64,000 nucleotides of DNA from Bacteroidota bacterium (GTDB lineage Bacteria; Bacteroidota; Bacteroidia; Flavobacteriales; Flavobacteriaceae), in contig JAKQHT010000003.1 in assembly GCA_029557895.1 (NCBI GenBank), forward strand, positions 62,001 to 126,000, read 5' to 3'. A program made the translations under genes and the position numbers. The notes beneath the pieces were generated by a model, which searched no databases, was not told the DNA's origin, and was given only the letters and a program-made list of their open reading frames with translations. This document shows, one piece after another, positions 37,267 to 46,609 of the stretch (position 1 is its first letter; the number at the start of each line of letters is the position of its first letter).

Positions 37267-38952
37267 TTATTTTCTAAAAAACGTTGCTTCAAATGTAGTA
37301 CTATTTCCGACATTGTCGGTAACAATGACTTTCAATTCGTTTTTTGAGTCTGTCGTTATATTGTCGTTGAAGTCAAAAGTAAGTGTGTTGTCTTTGTATT
37401 CATATTCTGTAAGAATCCACTTGCCATTGATGGTGGCCCTATAATTTCCAATGCCGGAGAGGTCGTCCGTGATTTTTAATGTTAGGTAACGGTATTTGCT
37501 CAACCATTTTCCGTCCTGAAAATTTACCGGGGTTATGGTGGGTGCAATCGTGTCCAACATGAGGGCATAACTTCCCAGGGCATTGGATGAAGCTGTGAGT
37601 GTGTTGTCAATGCGCTTGGTTTTTAGGTGGCTCGGATATTTTTTGGGGCCCAATAGTTCGGCAATGAAGAGCCTGTCCTTTTCATTGGACTTGTAATTGC
37701 TGATATCGTACTGGATGGTCAGGTTTTTTTGCAAAGGGATGATGTCTTTATCGAGGTACAGTGTGTCATTGGACACCCTGAAATCGATGAAAGTGTTTTC
37801 ATAAAAACTGTTTGCCGGTATTATCACCGTGACATTCTTTTCGTTGAGTGTTGTCACTTGGTCAGAAAACACATAATAGTTTTTTTTGTTTTCGGGCCTA
37901 ACAATGCTCGAATCGGGTTTTTTTCCCGTGATGGGTATGGTGAGCCAACTTTCGTTGCCGTGAAAATCACGCACTCTTACTTTGTAAACGGAAGCCGTAC
38001 CTTCCTCAACATTGACATACCCATTGTCATCCAAATCTTTGTACATTCCTAGCACATTCCCTTTTTCGACAAACAGTTTTTGCAAGTGGTTGCGTTTAGT
38101 TTTGTAATGTTCGTAGTCGATAAAACGGTTGATGTGCCGTGTCTCGTTAAAAGAAAACCGTTTGAAATCCATTTCGAATTTCTTGTTTCCGTTATAAAAC
38201 GACTGGATGTTGGAAACGCCGTTTTTGTTGGCTGCCAAATCGAGTTGATCGTAAGCGCCAATGGAAAATCCCAATTCGCCAAGGGCGGTTATGGGCTCAA
38301 CTTTATAGTCGCTGTCTTTTGTCGGTATCAAGCGGAGTTCAACCCTCGAATGGGAGTTGTTCACAGAAGCGCCCAAGTCTTTGGGATAGGCAAACACAGC
38401 AGTCAATATTGGGTGCCGGGAGTCTTTCACATCCAAACCAAACAATAATGGGTTGATGGTGCGTTCTTCTTTGTCCCGTATCTCAAAATGCAGGTGCGGC
38501 CCACCAGAACTGCCCGTATTGCCTGAATAGGCGATAACTTCATCGGCCGTAACCAGGAGTTCATCGGCAGACGGAAAAAGTTCAATTTCGTAACTTTCGT
38601 TTTCGTACTGCCTGGCTTTGACATAACTTTCTATTTTGGGTGCAAAACTCTGTAAATGTGCATATACGGTCGTGTAGCCGTTCGGATGTGTTACATACAA
38701 TGCCTTGCCATAACCGTAATGCTGTATTTTTATACGGCTTATATGGCCTTGGGCAGCGGTATAAACTTTCAATCCCGTCCGTTGCTGCGTCTTGATGTCA
38801 AGGCCAGAATGGAAATGGTTGGTGCGAAGTTCTGCAAAAGTGCCGGAAAGCACCAAAGGAATGTCCAATGGACTCCTGAAATAGTCTTGAGGGTATTCAA
38901 CCTGCGAAGCACAAACCAATGGGAACAAAAGTAAAAACAAGATAAAACGCAT
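37267..38952 (-). CDS. M23 family metallopeptidase
   Basis: A 561-residue exported peptidase. After the signal peptide come the LytM/M23 motifs HSGLDIK (H-x3-D) and GPHLHFEIRDK (HxH), with a zinc site; it likely cuts peptidoglycan cross-links. About 350 residues of beta-rich extra region follow, not typical of minimal M23 enzymes. It is 15 bp upstream of the TonB receptor gene in the same direction. Confidence 0.9.
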   Translation of the reverse strand: MRFILFLLLFPLVCASQVEYPQDYFRSPLDIPLVLSGTFAELRTNHFHSGLDIKTQQRTGLKVYTAAQGHISRIKIQHYGYGKALYVTHPNGYTTVYAHLQSFAPKIESYVKARQYENESYEIELFPSADELLVTADEVIAYSGNTGSSGGPHLHFEIRDKEERTINPLLFGLDVKDSRHPILTAVFAYPKDLGASVNNSHSRVELRLIPTKDSDYKVEPITALGELGFSIGAYDQLDLAANKNGVSNIQSFYNGNKKFEMDFKRFSFNETRHINRFIDYEHYKTKRNHLQKLFVEKGNVLGMYKDLDDNGYVNVEEGTASVYKVRVRDFHGNESWLTIPITGKKPDSSIVRPENKKNYYVFSDQVTTLNEKNVTVIIPANSFYENTFIDFRVSNDTLYLDKDIIPLQKNLTIQYDISNYKSNEKDRLFIAELLGPKKYPSHLKTKRIDNTLTASSNALGSYALMLDTIAPTITPVNFQDGKWLSKYRYLTLKITDDLSGIGNYRATINGKWILTEYEYKDNTLTFDFNDNITTDSKNELKVIVTDNVGNSTTFEATFFRK

Positions 38953-39134
38953 AACCGACTTTGAGAAGCTAAAAATATTAAAAAGTTTCTATTGGCTGAA
39001 ATATACTTTAATCCAAAATTATACCACGCGTTGCTTAACAGTTTTGTAATCGCTTGTTCTCCAATCCTGTTTGGTATGCCTTCACCGTTAAATATGCCAA
39101 TAAATTGAAAATTTTCAAAAAAAAATGCAAAACA

Positions 39135-39165
39135 ATTGCGATTATTGATTTGGTATCTTAACTTT
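39135..39165 (+). promoter_or_regulatory. Promoter of the zapA operon
   Basis: TTG (39135-39137), 20 bp, then TAACTTTG (39158-39165), an exact Bacteroidetes -33/-7 arrangement. The inferred transcription start is about 39169, giving a leader of about 20 bp to the start at 39191. Confidence 0.65.
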
Positions 39166-39190
39166 GTTTCGCAAGTATTGGATTTTGTAA

Positions 39191-39481
39191 ATGAGTAAGA
39201 TTGAAGATATTGTTGATTCTCTGGAGAACAAAATCAGCAAGGTTTTGCACAGGCAAGAGGTCCTGAAGCAAACCAATGCGAAGCTGTCCGAAGAATTGGC
39301 CCAATATCAACAAAGGGTCATCCGGCAGGAGGAAGAACTGTCGATGTGGATCGAAAAATACGAATCGCTCAAAATGGCAAATTCAATGCTGGGCAGTGAC
39401 GAAAACAAACGAGAGACAAAGCTCAAAATAAACACATTGATCAGGGACATAGACCATTGCATTGCGCAATTGTCCCAATAA
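39191..39481 (+). CDS. Coiled-coil protein preceding zapA
   Basis: A 96-residue, mostly coiled-coil protein (LHRQEVLKQTNAKLSEELAQ). The order with zapA, 17 bp downstream, is conserved in Bacteroidetes. A ZapB-like division role is suggested by context and coiled-coil size only; sequence similarity is not visible to me. Confidence 0.75.
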   Translation: MSKIEDIVDSLENKISKVLHRQEVLKQTNAKLSEELAQYQQRVIRQEEELSMWIEKYESLKMANSMLGSDENKRETKLKINTLIRDIDHCIAQLSQ

Positions 39482-39498
39482 TGTAAATGATAATCGGA

Positions 39499-39792
39499 AT
39501 GTCGGACCAGCTCAAAATAAAACTTTCGATCGCCAACAGGGTTTATCCGTTGACGATTGCTCCAAGCCAAGAAGAAGGTTTGAGAAGGGCTGCGAAGAAG
39601 ATTGATGCGATGATCAACCAGTTTGAACAAAACTATTCCGTTAGGGACAAGCAAGATGTATTGGCCATGTGCGCCCTGCAATTTGCCTCCCAAACAGAAC
39701 AGCGCAGCATCGACAGGCAAGAAGTCAGCGAAGAGGTGCAAAACAAATTGTTGGGATTGGACGAGTTGCTCCAGAGACATCTGGTATCTTAA
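39499..39792 (+). CDS. zapA: Cell division protein ZapA
   Basis: A 97-residue protein with the ZapA N-terminal fold (KIKLSIANRVYPLTI) and a C-terminal coiled coil (EEVQNKLLGLDELL). It binds FtsZ and stabilises the Z ring. I start at 39499 (MSDQLKIKLS) rather than at 39487. It is followed by the 6S-like RNA and rny, the usual flavobacterial order. Confidence 0.9.
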   Translation: MSDQLKIKLSIANRVYPLTIAPSQEEGLRRAAKKIDAMINQFEQNYSVRDKQDVLAMCALQFASQTEQRSIDRQEVSEEVQNKLLGLDELLQRHLVS

Positions 39793-39821
39793 AGTTCTTT
39801 TAAATATAATATAAGGTTACT

Positions 39822-39988
39822 GCCTACATTAGTCATTTTTTTGATAAACTCAACGTTATTTCTTTAAGAAGGGCGAGTTTAAACTGTAATATCGTGCTGC
39901 CTTTGAGCAGATTTTAGATCAGTTTGTTAGCCCTAAACTTGATTTCATGGAGTTTATACAAAATTCCTAACTGGTGTAGGCTTTTTTT
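39822..39988 (+). ncRNA. ssrS: 6S RNA (ssrS)
   Basis: This 167-nt intergenic sequence folds into one long, interrupted hairpin. Closing helix: GCCTACATTAGT (39822-39833) with ACTGGTGTAGGC (39970-39981), 12 bp with two G-U pairs, then a 7-T terminator tail. Second helix: ATAAACTC (39844-39851) with GAGTTTAT (39950-39957). A large bubble of 19 and 16 nt follows, then GGGC/GCCC, AAACTG/CAGTTT and an apical CTGC/GCAG hairpin. A central bubble in a rod is the hallmark of 6S RNA, which mimics an open promoter and sequesters housekeeping RNA polymerase. The zapA-6S-rny context supports it. Exact 5' end uncertain by about 10 nt. Confidence 0.82.
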
Positions 39989-40009
39989 ATAATTCTAACT
40001 AAACTAAAA

Positions 40010-41587
40010 ATGGAAACAAACACTATACTACTCATTATCGGAGGCTTGTTCTTGGGCGCATTGGTTGGTTTTTTGGTGGCAAAGTCTTTGGAAAAGACCA
40101 AAGCTTCAAAGCTGATCAAAAACGCCGAAGCGGAAGCGGAATCTATCATAAAGAAGGCCAATGCCGAGGGTGATGCCATCAAAAAAGACAAGCTCCTTCA
40201 GGCAAAGGAAAAGTTCATAGAACTAAAGGCAGAGCACGAAAATGTTATTTTGGCCCGCGACAAAAAAATTGCAGAGGCAGAAAAGCGTACTCGTGACAAG
40301 GAATCTCAAGTGTCCAACGAACTTGCACGCAACAAAAAATTGGGTCAGGAGCTCGAAGAAAAAATCAAAGAGTCGGATTTCAGGCTGGAGTTCCTCGAAA
40401 AGAAAAAAGATGAAGTAGAAAAAGCCCACAAAAGCCAGATCAAGCAATTGGAAGTTATCTCCGGACTATCTGCAGAAGAAGCAAAATCGCAGTTGGTGGA
40501 ATCTTTGCGCCACGAAGCCAAAGCCGATGCTATGGCTTTTGTCCAAAATGCAGTAGAAGAAGCCAAATTGACAGCACAACAAGAAGCCAAAAAAATCATT
40601 ATCAACACCATACAACGTATCGGTACCGAAGAGGCCATCGATAATTGCGTGTCGGTTTTCAACATCGAATCAGACGATGTGAAAGGGCGAATCATTGGTA
40701 GGGAAGGCCGTAATATCCGTGCCATTGAAGCTGCAACGGGCGTAGAGATTATTGTGGACGATACCCCCGAAGCCATCATCCTTTCGTGTTTTGATTCTGT
40801 AAGAAGGGAAATTGCCCGCTTGTCGCTCCACAAGCTTGTGACCGACGGCCGTATCCACCCAGCAAAGATCGAAGAGGTTGTTGAAAAGACCAGAAAGCAA
40901 ATAGAACAGGAAATCATCGAAGTGGGAAAACGTACCGTTATAGATCTTGGTATCCACGGCTTGCACCCCGAACTGATAAAATTGGTGGGGCGCATGAAAT
41001 ACCGCTCGTCCTATGGACAGAACCTGTTGCAACACTCTCGCGAAGTTGCCAAACTTTGTGGGGTGATGGCTGCAGAACTTGGGCTCAACCCAAAACTTGC
41101 CAAACGCGCCGGACTTTTACACGATATCGGGAAAGTGCCCGATTCTGAAGCTGATATGGAAACTCCGCACGCCATTCTTGGTATGCAGTGGGCAGAAAAA
41201 TATGGCGAAAAACCAGAAGTTTGCAATGCTATCGGCGCCCACCACGACGAGATAGAAATGACAACGCTGCTCTCGCCGATAGTTCAGGTTTGCGATGCTA
41301 TTTCTGGTGCAAGGCCGGGTGCAAGGCGCCAAGTGCTCGATTCTTACATCCAGCGATTGAAAGATCTTGAAGATGTTGCATTTGGCTTTAGCGGAGTCAA
41401 CAAGGCGTATGCCATACAGGCCGGCAGAGAGTTGCGCGTTATGGTGGAGAGCGAGCGGGTATCCGACGAACAAGCTGCCAATCTCTCATTTGAGATTTCA
41501 CAGAAAATACAAACAGATATGACCTATCCGGGACAGGTAAAAGTTACTGTCATCCGTGAAACAAGGGCGGTGAATATTGCGAAGTGA
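40010..41587 (+). CDS. rny: Ribonuclease Y
   Basis: A 525-residue endoribonuclease that starts mRNA decay. An N-terminal membrane helix ([18 protein letters not shown]) is followed by a long coiled coil, a KH RNA-binding domain ([19 protein letters not shown]) and an HD catalytic domain with HSREVAKL and LLHDIGKV. Length is standard. It lies just after the 6S RNA and its terminator. Confidence 0.96.
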   Translation: METNTILLIIGGLFLGALVGFLVAKSLEKTKASKLIKNAEAEAESIIKKANAEGDAIKKDKLLQAKEKFIELKAEHENVILARDKKIAEAEKRTRDKESQVSNELARNKKLGQELEEKIKESDFRLEFLEKKKDEVEKAHKSQIKQLEVISGLSAEEAKSQLVESLRHEAKADAMAFVQNAVEEAKLTAQQEAKKIIINTIQRIGTEEAIDNCVSVFNIESDDVKGRIIGREGRNIRAIEAATGVEIIVDDTPEAIILSCFDSVRREIARLSLHKLVTDGRIHPAKIEEVVEKTRKQIEQEIIEVGKRTVIDLGIHGLHPELIKLVGRMKYRSSYGQNLLQHSREVAKLCGVMAAELGLNPKLAKRAGLLHDIGKVPDSEADMETPHAILGMQWAEKYGEKPEVCNAIGAHHDEIEMTTLLSPIVQVCDAISGARPGARRQVLDSYIQRLKDLEDVAFGFSGVNKAYAIQAGRELRVMVESERVSDEQAANLSFEISQKIQTDMTYPGQVKVTVIRETRAVNIAK

Positions 41588-41665
41588 TAAGCTTTCTGCA
41601 TCTGCAAGCTTTTGGGGGCCTAACTTCTTAAGGCAAGCAGGATTGGAATTTTGGTTTTTAAAAAT

Positions 41666-42571
41666 TTATTTCTTTCCTCGCCTGGGGTGGTATTGGTCCA
41701 AGACACCTTTAAGGTGGGTGCGATCCACATGCATATAGATTTCGGTGGTGGTAATGCTTTCGTGCCCGAGCATCAGCTGAATGGAGCGGAGGTCGGCGCC
41801 GTTTTTTAAAAGATCGGTAGCAAACGAATGCCTGAACGTGTGAGGCGATATGGTCTTGTCCAAACCTGTTTTTTCGGCAAGTTGCCGTATCATCGTAAAG
41901 ATCATGGCCCGTGTCAACCGTTTTCCCCGGCGGTTAAGGAACAGGATGTCACGGTGTTCGGGAGCAACTTTCAAATGGCACCTAATTTCGCCCCTATAAA
42001 TGTTGATGTACTTTTGGGCTGTCTCAACAATGGGCACAAAACGTTGTTTGTCGCCTTTGCCCGTTACCTTTATAAAACCCTCGTCAAAATACAGATCCGA
42101 TAATTTGAGGTTGGTAAGTTCGCTCACGCGCAACCCGCAACTGTAGAGCGTTTCCAGAATGGCCCTGTTGCGTTCGCCTTCTGGTTTGCCAAGGTCTATA
42201 GCCGCTATTAGGGCATCAATTTCATCGGTACTTATGGTGTCGGGAAGCTTCCTCCCGATTTTTGGCGATTCGATGAGGTCAAGGGGATTGGTCTGGCGGT
42301 GATCCTCAAAGACAAGATAGGAAAAAAAACTACGTAGCCCAGAAATGATCCGTGATTGCGAGCGTGCATTGTGCTGCTTTGATGTCTCATAGACAAACGC
42401 TTGGACAGTGTGGTGCGAAATGTCCAGAGGCGAATCGCCGCATCCTCGCTGCTCGAGAAATGCCATCAGTTTGAGGATGTCAAATCCATAGCTGGAGATG
42501 GTGTTTTCGGACAGACCCCGCTCAATTTTGAGGTATTGTTTGTAGCTTTTAAGTGCGCTTTGCCAGTTCAT
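41666..42571 (-). CDS. xerD: Tyrosine recombinase XerD
   Basis: A 301-residue site-specific recombinase resolving chromosome dimers. The N-terminal SAM-like domain holds YLKIERGLSENTI, and the catalytic domain shows R in SCGLRVSELTNL, K in VTGKGDKQRF, HxxR in SPHTFRHSFATDLL, and H/Y in LGHESITTTEIYMHV. No integron or phage genes surround it, so it is the housekeeping enzyme and not a mobile integrase. Confidence 0.92.
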   Translation of the reverse strand: MNWQSALKSYKQYLKIERGLSENTISSYGFDILKLMAFLEQRGCGDSPLDISHHTVQAFVYETSKQHNARSQSRIISGLRSFFSYLVFEDHRQTNPLDLIESPKIGRKLPDTISTDEIDALIAAIDLGKPEGERNRAILETLYSCGLRVSELTNLKLSDLYFDEGFIKVTGKGDKQRFVPIVETAQKYINIYRGEIRCHLKVAPEHRDILFLNRRGKRLTRAMIFTMIRQLAEKTGLDKTISPHTFRHSFATDLLKNGADLRSIQLMLGHESITTTEIYMHVDRTHLKGVLDQYHPRRGKK

Positions 42572-42677
42572 CCCGACAAAATTAAGCTAAAAACCAAATA
42601 TTTTGGCTCAAAAAACATACGTAATATGCCGTATTTTATTAAAATAACTGTTAATAACATTTTTTTTAAATTGTTGA

Positions 42678-43256
42678 AATACAAATGTCGGTGCACAGGA
42701 AGCAGATGCTCCTGCTTTTGGTTTTGAAAAAGGAAACATCATCCTTGAGGGAAGCCTGGGTTTTTACAGTGAAAACGACAAAAACACGGAAGAAAAAGTC
42801 AGTGGTTTTTTGTTCAATCCCAAAGCGGGCTATTTTGTGACCGAAGACTTTGCTGTTGGACTTGAATTGGGCATTGGCTCATACAAAGAAGAATTGGCCG
42901 GTACGGACACCGAAAAGCAGTCTTCGTTTGCAGCTGGCGTTTTTGGTCGTTATTACTTCCTTGATTTGGGAAAACGATTTAAAACTTTTGCCGAAGTGGG
43001 CGTTGGTTTTGGTACCGTAAAATATGATTTGGCTGATGTCAAAGAAAAATTTGTTGGTGCCGGTGTAGGATTGGGAATCAACTATTTTGTAAAAGAAAAC
43101 ATCGCTATCACATTCAATTTGAGCGACGTGCTTTCTTATACTTCAAGAAAATGGGATGTTGATGGTGCCGAAGCCGTTTCGGAGTTTAATGCAAACATCA
43201 ATGTGTTGAATAATTTCTTTGAGACCGCTCAATTTGGTTTGATGTACAAGTTCTAA
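42678..43256 (+). pseudogene. Outer membrane beta-barrel protein lacking start and signal peptide
   Basis: Reading frame from just after a stop (TGA 42675-42677) codes NTNVGAQEADAPAFGFEKGN and then a full eight-strand barrel-like body (FNPKAGYFVTEDFAVGLELG, and FGLMYKF at the end with terminal Phe). VGAQEA looks like the last residues of a signal peptide and cleavage site, but no in-frame ATG or hydrophobic stretch precedes it. An internal TTG at 42810 would start inside the barrel. I infer a deletion of about 50-70 bp that removed the start codon and signal peptide. Sequencing error is the alternative. Confidence 0.65.
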
Positions 43257-43287
43257 TTTTAGGATCCAAAAAATTAAAATAGAGAAG

Positions 43288-43316
43288 AAGCCGAAACACT
43301 GTTTCGGCTTTTTTTT
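43288..43316 (+). terminator. Terminator after the beta-barrel pseudogene
   Basis: AAGCCGAAAC (43288-43297) pairs perfectly with GTTTCGGCTT (43301-43310) around a 3-nt loop and is followed by a T-run, a strong intrinsic terminator. It sits about 50 bp before the next barrel gene. Confidence 0.85.
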
Positions 43317-43367
43317 ATGCCATCAATTATCCTGAAAATACCTATATTTAGCCTTTGCATTTTGTTT

Positions 43368-43949
43368 ATGAAAAAAACACTGTTGTTAATTCTTGTTGTG
43401 ATTTTTGCCAATCCTTTTGCCAGCGCCCAAGACGTTCGGTTTGGGTTAAAGGCCGGTGCCAACTTGGCCAATGTGTCGAGCAGTTTTCCGGATACAGGCA
43501 GTCTCCAAAGGTTTCACTTGGGCGGGATGATGGAAGCAAAGTATAACAGTCACTGGGCATTACAACCGGAAATTCTATATGCGTTTCAGGGGTTTGAAGT
43601 TGAAACAAATGGAAGAAATTACACTTACAAGCTGTCTTATATCAATGTTCCTGTGATGGTAAAATATTTCCCAATTGATCTGCTGTACCTTGAAGCCGGA
43701 CCGCAAATCGGGTTTCTTCACAGGGCAAAAGAAGAGGTTGAAAGTACTTCGGGCAATACGGACAGCAATATAAAAGACGGTATGCGCTCCAATGACTTGG
43801 GGCTAGGTTCGGGGGTAGGCCTACAGTTGGCCAATGGTTGGGGCGTAGGTGCTCGTTATATATGGGGCTTGACCAATATTTCCAAAAGCCGTACTGTTTC
43901 TGATATCAAAAACAGCGTCCTTCAATTTTATATCGCTTATTTTTTTTGA
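43368..43949 (+). CDS. Outer membrane beta-barrel (porin-like) protein
   Basis: A 193-residue protein with signal peptide MKKTLLLILVVIFANPFASA|Q and alternating-residue strands (VRFGLKAGANLANVSS, WALQPEILYAFQGFEVE), ending QFYIAYFF with a terminal Phe. I start at 43368; the longer frame contains part of the preceding terminator. It belongs to the small OmpX/PorT-like barrel group. Function unknown. Confidence 0.82.
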   Translation: MKKTLLLILVVIFANPFASAQDVRFGLKAGANLANVSSSFPDTGSLQRFHLGGMMEAKYNSHWALQPEILYAFQGFEVETNGRNYTYKLSYINVPVMVKYFPIDLLYLEAGPQIGFLHRAKEEVESTSGNTDSNIKDGMRSNDLGLGSGVGLQLANGWGVGARYIWGLTNISKSRTVSDIKNSVLQFYIAYFF

Positions 43950-44110
43950 TGCCTTATATGAAAGGTTCCGGGGTTGGGTTTGAGTGGCCCAAATACGAAA
44001 TTGTGTGGCTGCGGCTATAGATTATTGTTCTGAAACGGTTTCCGTCATCATTTATCAACGGCAAAAACGTTGGTTTGATAAAAAATAGCCTTCAACTCCC
44101 TGCTTCACAG

Positions 44111-44779
44111 CTAAACCGTCGATAAGAACAACTCCTTTATCTTCTTGTAGTGGATTTCAGAATAGTCGTTAATTACCAAATCTGCAAGTGACAGGTCTTG
44201 TTTTGGCGTATTCTGGGCGTTAATGGCCACGCAAAAAATCCCTGCTTCCTTTGCGGCAACAATTCCATTTGTGGAATCTTCGATAACCATGCACTGTTCG
44301 ATTTTATGTCCCGAAGCCTTGGCAGCAAGTTCAAAGATTTCTGGATGGGGTTTTGAGGCTTTCAGGTCGGCACCGCTAATCTTGGCCGAAAAGTAGTTGC
44401 CAAGCCCAAATCGCGCCATCACAAGGTCAATGTTTCCCATAGAAGCAGAAGATGCCAGTACCAGCTTAAGTCCGTTGGTATGGTAATTTTGTATCAATTC
44501 CAGAGCTCCGTCCACAAGAGTCAATGATGTGTCGGTCTCAAAAAGGTATTTGTAATGATCTCGCTTGAGATCTACAAGGGTTTCCGGGCCTATGTGGAGG
44601 CCGTAAGACTTGCAGAGTCTTTTGCACACTTCAAGTGTGGTCAGTCCGGCAAAAGTAGCATAAGTGGCATTTGGCACCTCGATGTTGATGTCTTCAAACA
44701 TGCGATGATAGGCCTTCAGGTGTATGGGCTCGGTGTCAACAATAACACCGTCCATGTCAAACAGAACAGCTTTGAGCAT
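44111..44779 (-). CDS. HAD-family phosphatase/phosphoglucomutase-like
   Basis: A 222-residue HAD hydrolase of the beta-phosphoglucomutase subfamily. Motif I FDMDGVIVDTEP has both catalytic aspartates, with motif II LVLASSASMGN, motif III Lys, and motif IV IEDSTNGIVAAKEAG. It is a single gene. Substrate (2-phosphoglycolate, beta-glucose-1-phosphate or a sugar phosphate) cannot be told. Confidence 0.88.
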   Translation of the reverse strand: MLKAVLFDMDGVIVDTEPIHLKAYHRMFEDINIEVPNATYATFAGLTTLEVCKRLCKSYGLHIGPETLVDLKRDHYKYLFETDTSLTLVDGALELIQNYHTNGLKLVLASSASMGNIDLVMARFGLGNYFSAKISGADLKASKPHPEIFELAAKASGHKIEQCMVIEDSTNGIVAAKEAGIFCVAINAQNTPKQDLSLADLVINDYSEIHYKKIKELFLSTV

Positions 44780-44999
44780 TTTTTTTCAGTAAAAGGTTAA
44801 TAGCAAAATCGTACGAATATAAACATATTGCTAAACAATAACTATCTTAATTGAAGATTTGTTCCTTTTTTTTCCAAAAACTAAAAAAGTACCAACACGA
44901 GCCCCTACATTACTTTCTATATGGCAATTTTGCCATCAGGTAGGAGTGTGGTAGATTATTCGTAATTTTGGTTCTGAAAAACCAAACATCATTATGACT

Positions 45000-45716
45000 A
45001 TGAAATTGGACATTCTCGCATTTGGCGCCCACCCCGACGATGTAGAACTCGGTTGTAGTGCCACCATTGCCAAAGAAGTACATCGAGGCAAAAAAGTAGG
45101 CATTGTCGATTTGACACGTGGAGAACTTGGTACAAGGGGTACTGCCGAAACACGAGATGCTGAAGCCAGGGACGCGGCAGACATCCTCGGGGTAGCCGTA
45201 CGCCATAATTTGGGTTTTGCTGATGGTTTCTTTGTCAATGATCGTGACCATCAAATGGAAGTCATCAAGATTTTAAGGCATTACCGCCCCGACATTGTAC
45301 TGTGCAATGCTGTAAAAGACCGGCATATTGACCATGCCAAAGGTAGCCAATTGGTCAGTGATGCTTGTTTTTTGAGTGGTTTGATGAAAATTCAGACACA
45401 TTTCGATGGCAAAATCCAGTCGCAATGGCGGCCAAAAAATGTATATCACTACATTCAGTGGCAACACATAGAGCCCGATTTTGTAGTGGATGTCAGTGAT
45501 TTCATGGATATTAAAATGAAAGCGGTCTTGTCATACAAGACCCAATTTTATGACCCCAAAAGCACATTGCCCGAAACACCCATATCCAGTAAAAATTTTA
45601 CCGATAGCGTGGATTATCGTGCGCGAGATTTTGGGCGATTGATTGGTGTTGCCCATGCCGAAGGCTTTACTTCAGAACGTCACATAGCTGTGGACAGTCT
45701 TTATGATTTGAAGTAG
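45000..45716 (+). CDS. bshB1: Bacillithiol biosynthesis deacetylase BshB1
   Basis: A 238-residue zinc-dependent deacetylase of the PIG-L/LmbE family that removes acetyl from GlcNAc-malate in bacillithiol synthesis. The zinc/catalytic motif is FGAHPDDVELGCSA with a later HIDHAKGS. The block VDLTRGELGTRGTAETRDAE is diagnostic for BshB1. I start at 45000 (MKLDILAFGAHPDD); 44994 is in frame. Confidence 0.92.
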   Translation: MKLDILAFGAHPDDVELGCSATIAKEVHRGKKVGIVDLTRGELGTRGTAETRDAEARDAADILGVAVRHNLGFADGFFVNDRDHQMEVIKILRHYRPDIVLCNAVKDRHIDHAKGSQLVSDACFLSGLMKIQTHFDGKIQSQWRPKNVYHYIQWQHIEPDFVVDVSDFMDIKMKAVLSYKTQFYDPKSTLPETPISSKNFTDSVDYRARDFGRLIGVAHAEGFTSERHIAVDSLYDLK

Positions 45717-45826
45717 GTTTTTGCTGGTTGTGTCATTTGGGCCATATCATGATAACGACAATTTAAAGCATTGGTTAACAGTTGATCCGCACAAACAATC
45801 CGGGATTTTTATGCACCGGATATATC

Positions 45827-46609
45827 TCAAAAATCCTTCTTTTTTGATTTTAAAACAATGCCCACTATTGGGATGACCACCCAAAGTGCCATCATCGCTG
45901 TAGAAACTGCCAAGCCCCAATTTGTGCCAAAGAATTGTTTGAAAATGGCTCCTGTATAGCCCATTAATGCTGAAATGTCGAGTTTCAACAAAATCAGAAT
46001 ACGCGACAGGTCGATAGGGTTGAGCACTGACCCAATGAGCGATAATTTATCAAGAGGATAATCTGAAAACAAGGTAAGGGTCATTAAAAAAATGCCGTCG
46101 TATATGATGGCCAAAAACAGCCACACCAAAATGGCCATACCAAATCCCTTTATCCGGTTTTCGTTATAAAGTGCAATGTTGAATGCCAGTGCCGTAAAAA
46201 TGAACGTTAAGGATACGCCGGTAGCCATAAGCAGAAAAAATTCGCCCATGGCATCGCTGTTTAACAGGCCGTAAAACACGAAAGGGATGCCCAGGCCCAA
46301 AATCAAACTTAACGACAACGAGCCGGCTACCCCAAAATATTGCCCCAAAAATATGGAGGAACGCTTGAGGGGCTGGGCCAAGAGCAATTCGGTAAATTCC
46401 TTGGAATTGTAATAGTACATCACCCCAAAAATGGTTCCTATAAGCGGAATCAGTATGATGATAACGTTCATAAGGGTGATAACGGCTTTTGATAAATCAC
46501 TGTTCAAAAACAGGAGCGTAACGCCCAAAAGCAGGTAAAACGCAAAGTAAACGTAGCTCCAACGGCTGCGCATTAAATCGAAAAAACTGTATTTTAATAT
46601 CTTAAGCAT
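45827..46609 (-). CDS. nosY: ABC transporter permease NosY
   Basis: A 260-residue integral membrane protein with six hydrophobic segments. It forms the permease of the NosFY ABC system that supplies sulfur or a related unit for the copper-sulfide CuZ centre of nitrous-oxide reductase. It overlaps nosF by 8 bp, indicating coupled translation. It is the last gene of the nos cluster. Confidence 0.88.
   Translation of the reverse strand: MLKILKYSFFDLMRSRWSYVYFAFYLLLGVTLLFLNSDLSKAVITLMNVIIILIPLIGTIFGVMYYYNSKEFTELLLAQPLKRSSIFLGQYFGVAGSLSLSLILGLGIPFVFYGLLNSDAMGEFFLLMATGVSLTFIFTALAFNIALYNENRIKGFGMAILVWLFLAIIYDGIFLMTLTLFSDYPLDKLSLIGSVLNPIDLSRILILLKLDISALMGYTGAIFKQFFGTNWGLAVSTAMMALWVVIPIVGIVLKSKKKDF

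Noticed and set aside
41666-42571. Tyrosine recombinase as a marker of an integrated element
   Set aside because: Its sequence fits housekeeping XerD; no attachment repeats, phage or transposon genes are nearby.
42685-42840. ORF starting MSVHRKQM at the beta-barrel pseudogene
   Set aside because: It is out of frame with the barrel, short and Lys-rich, and is a shadow.
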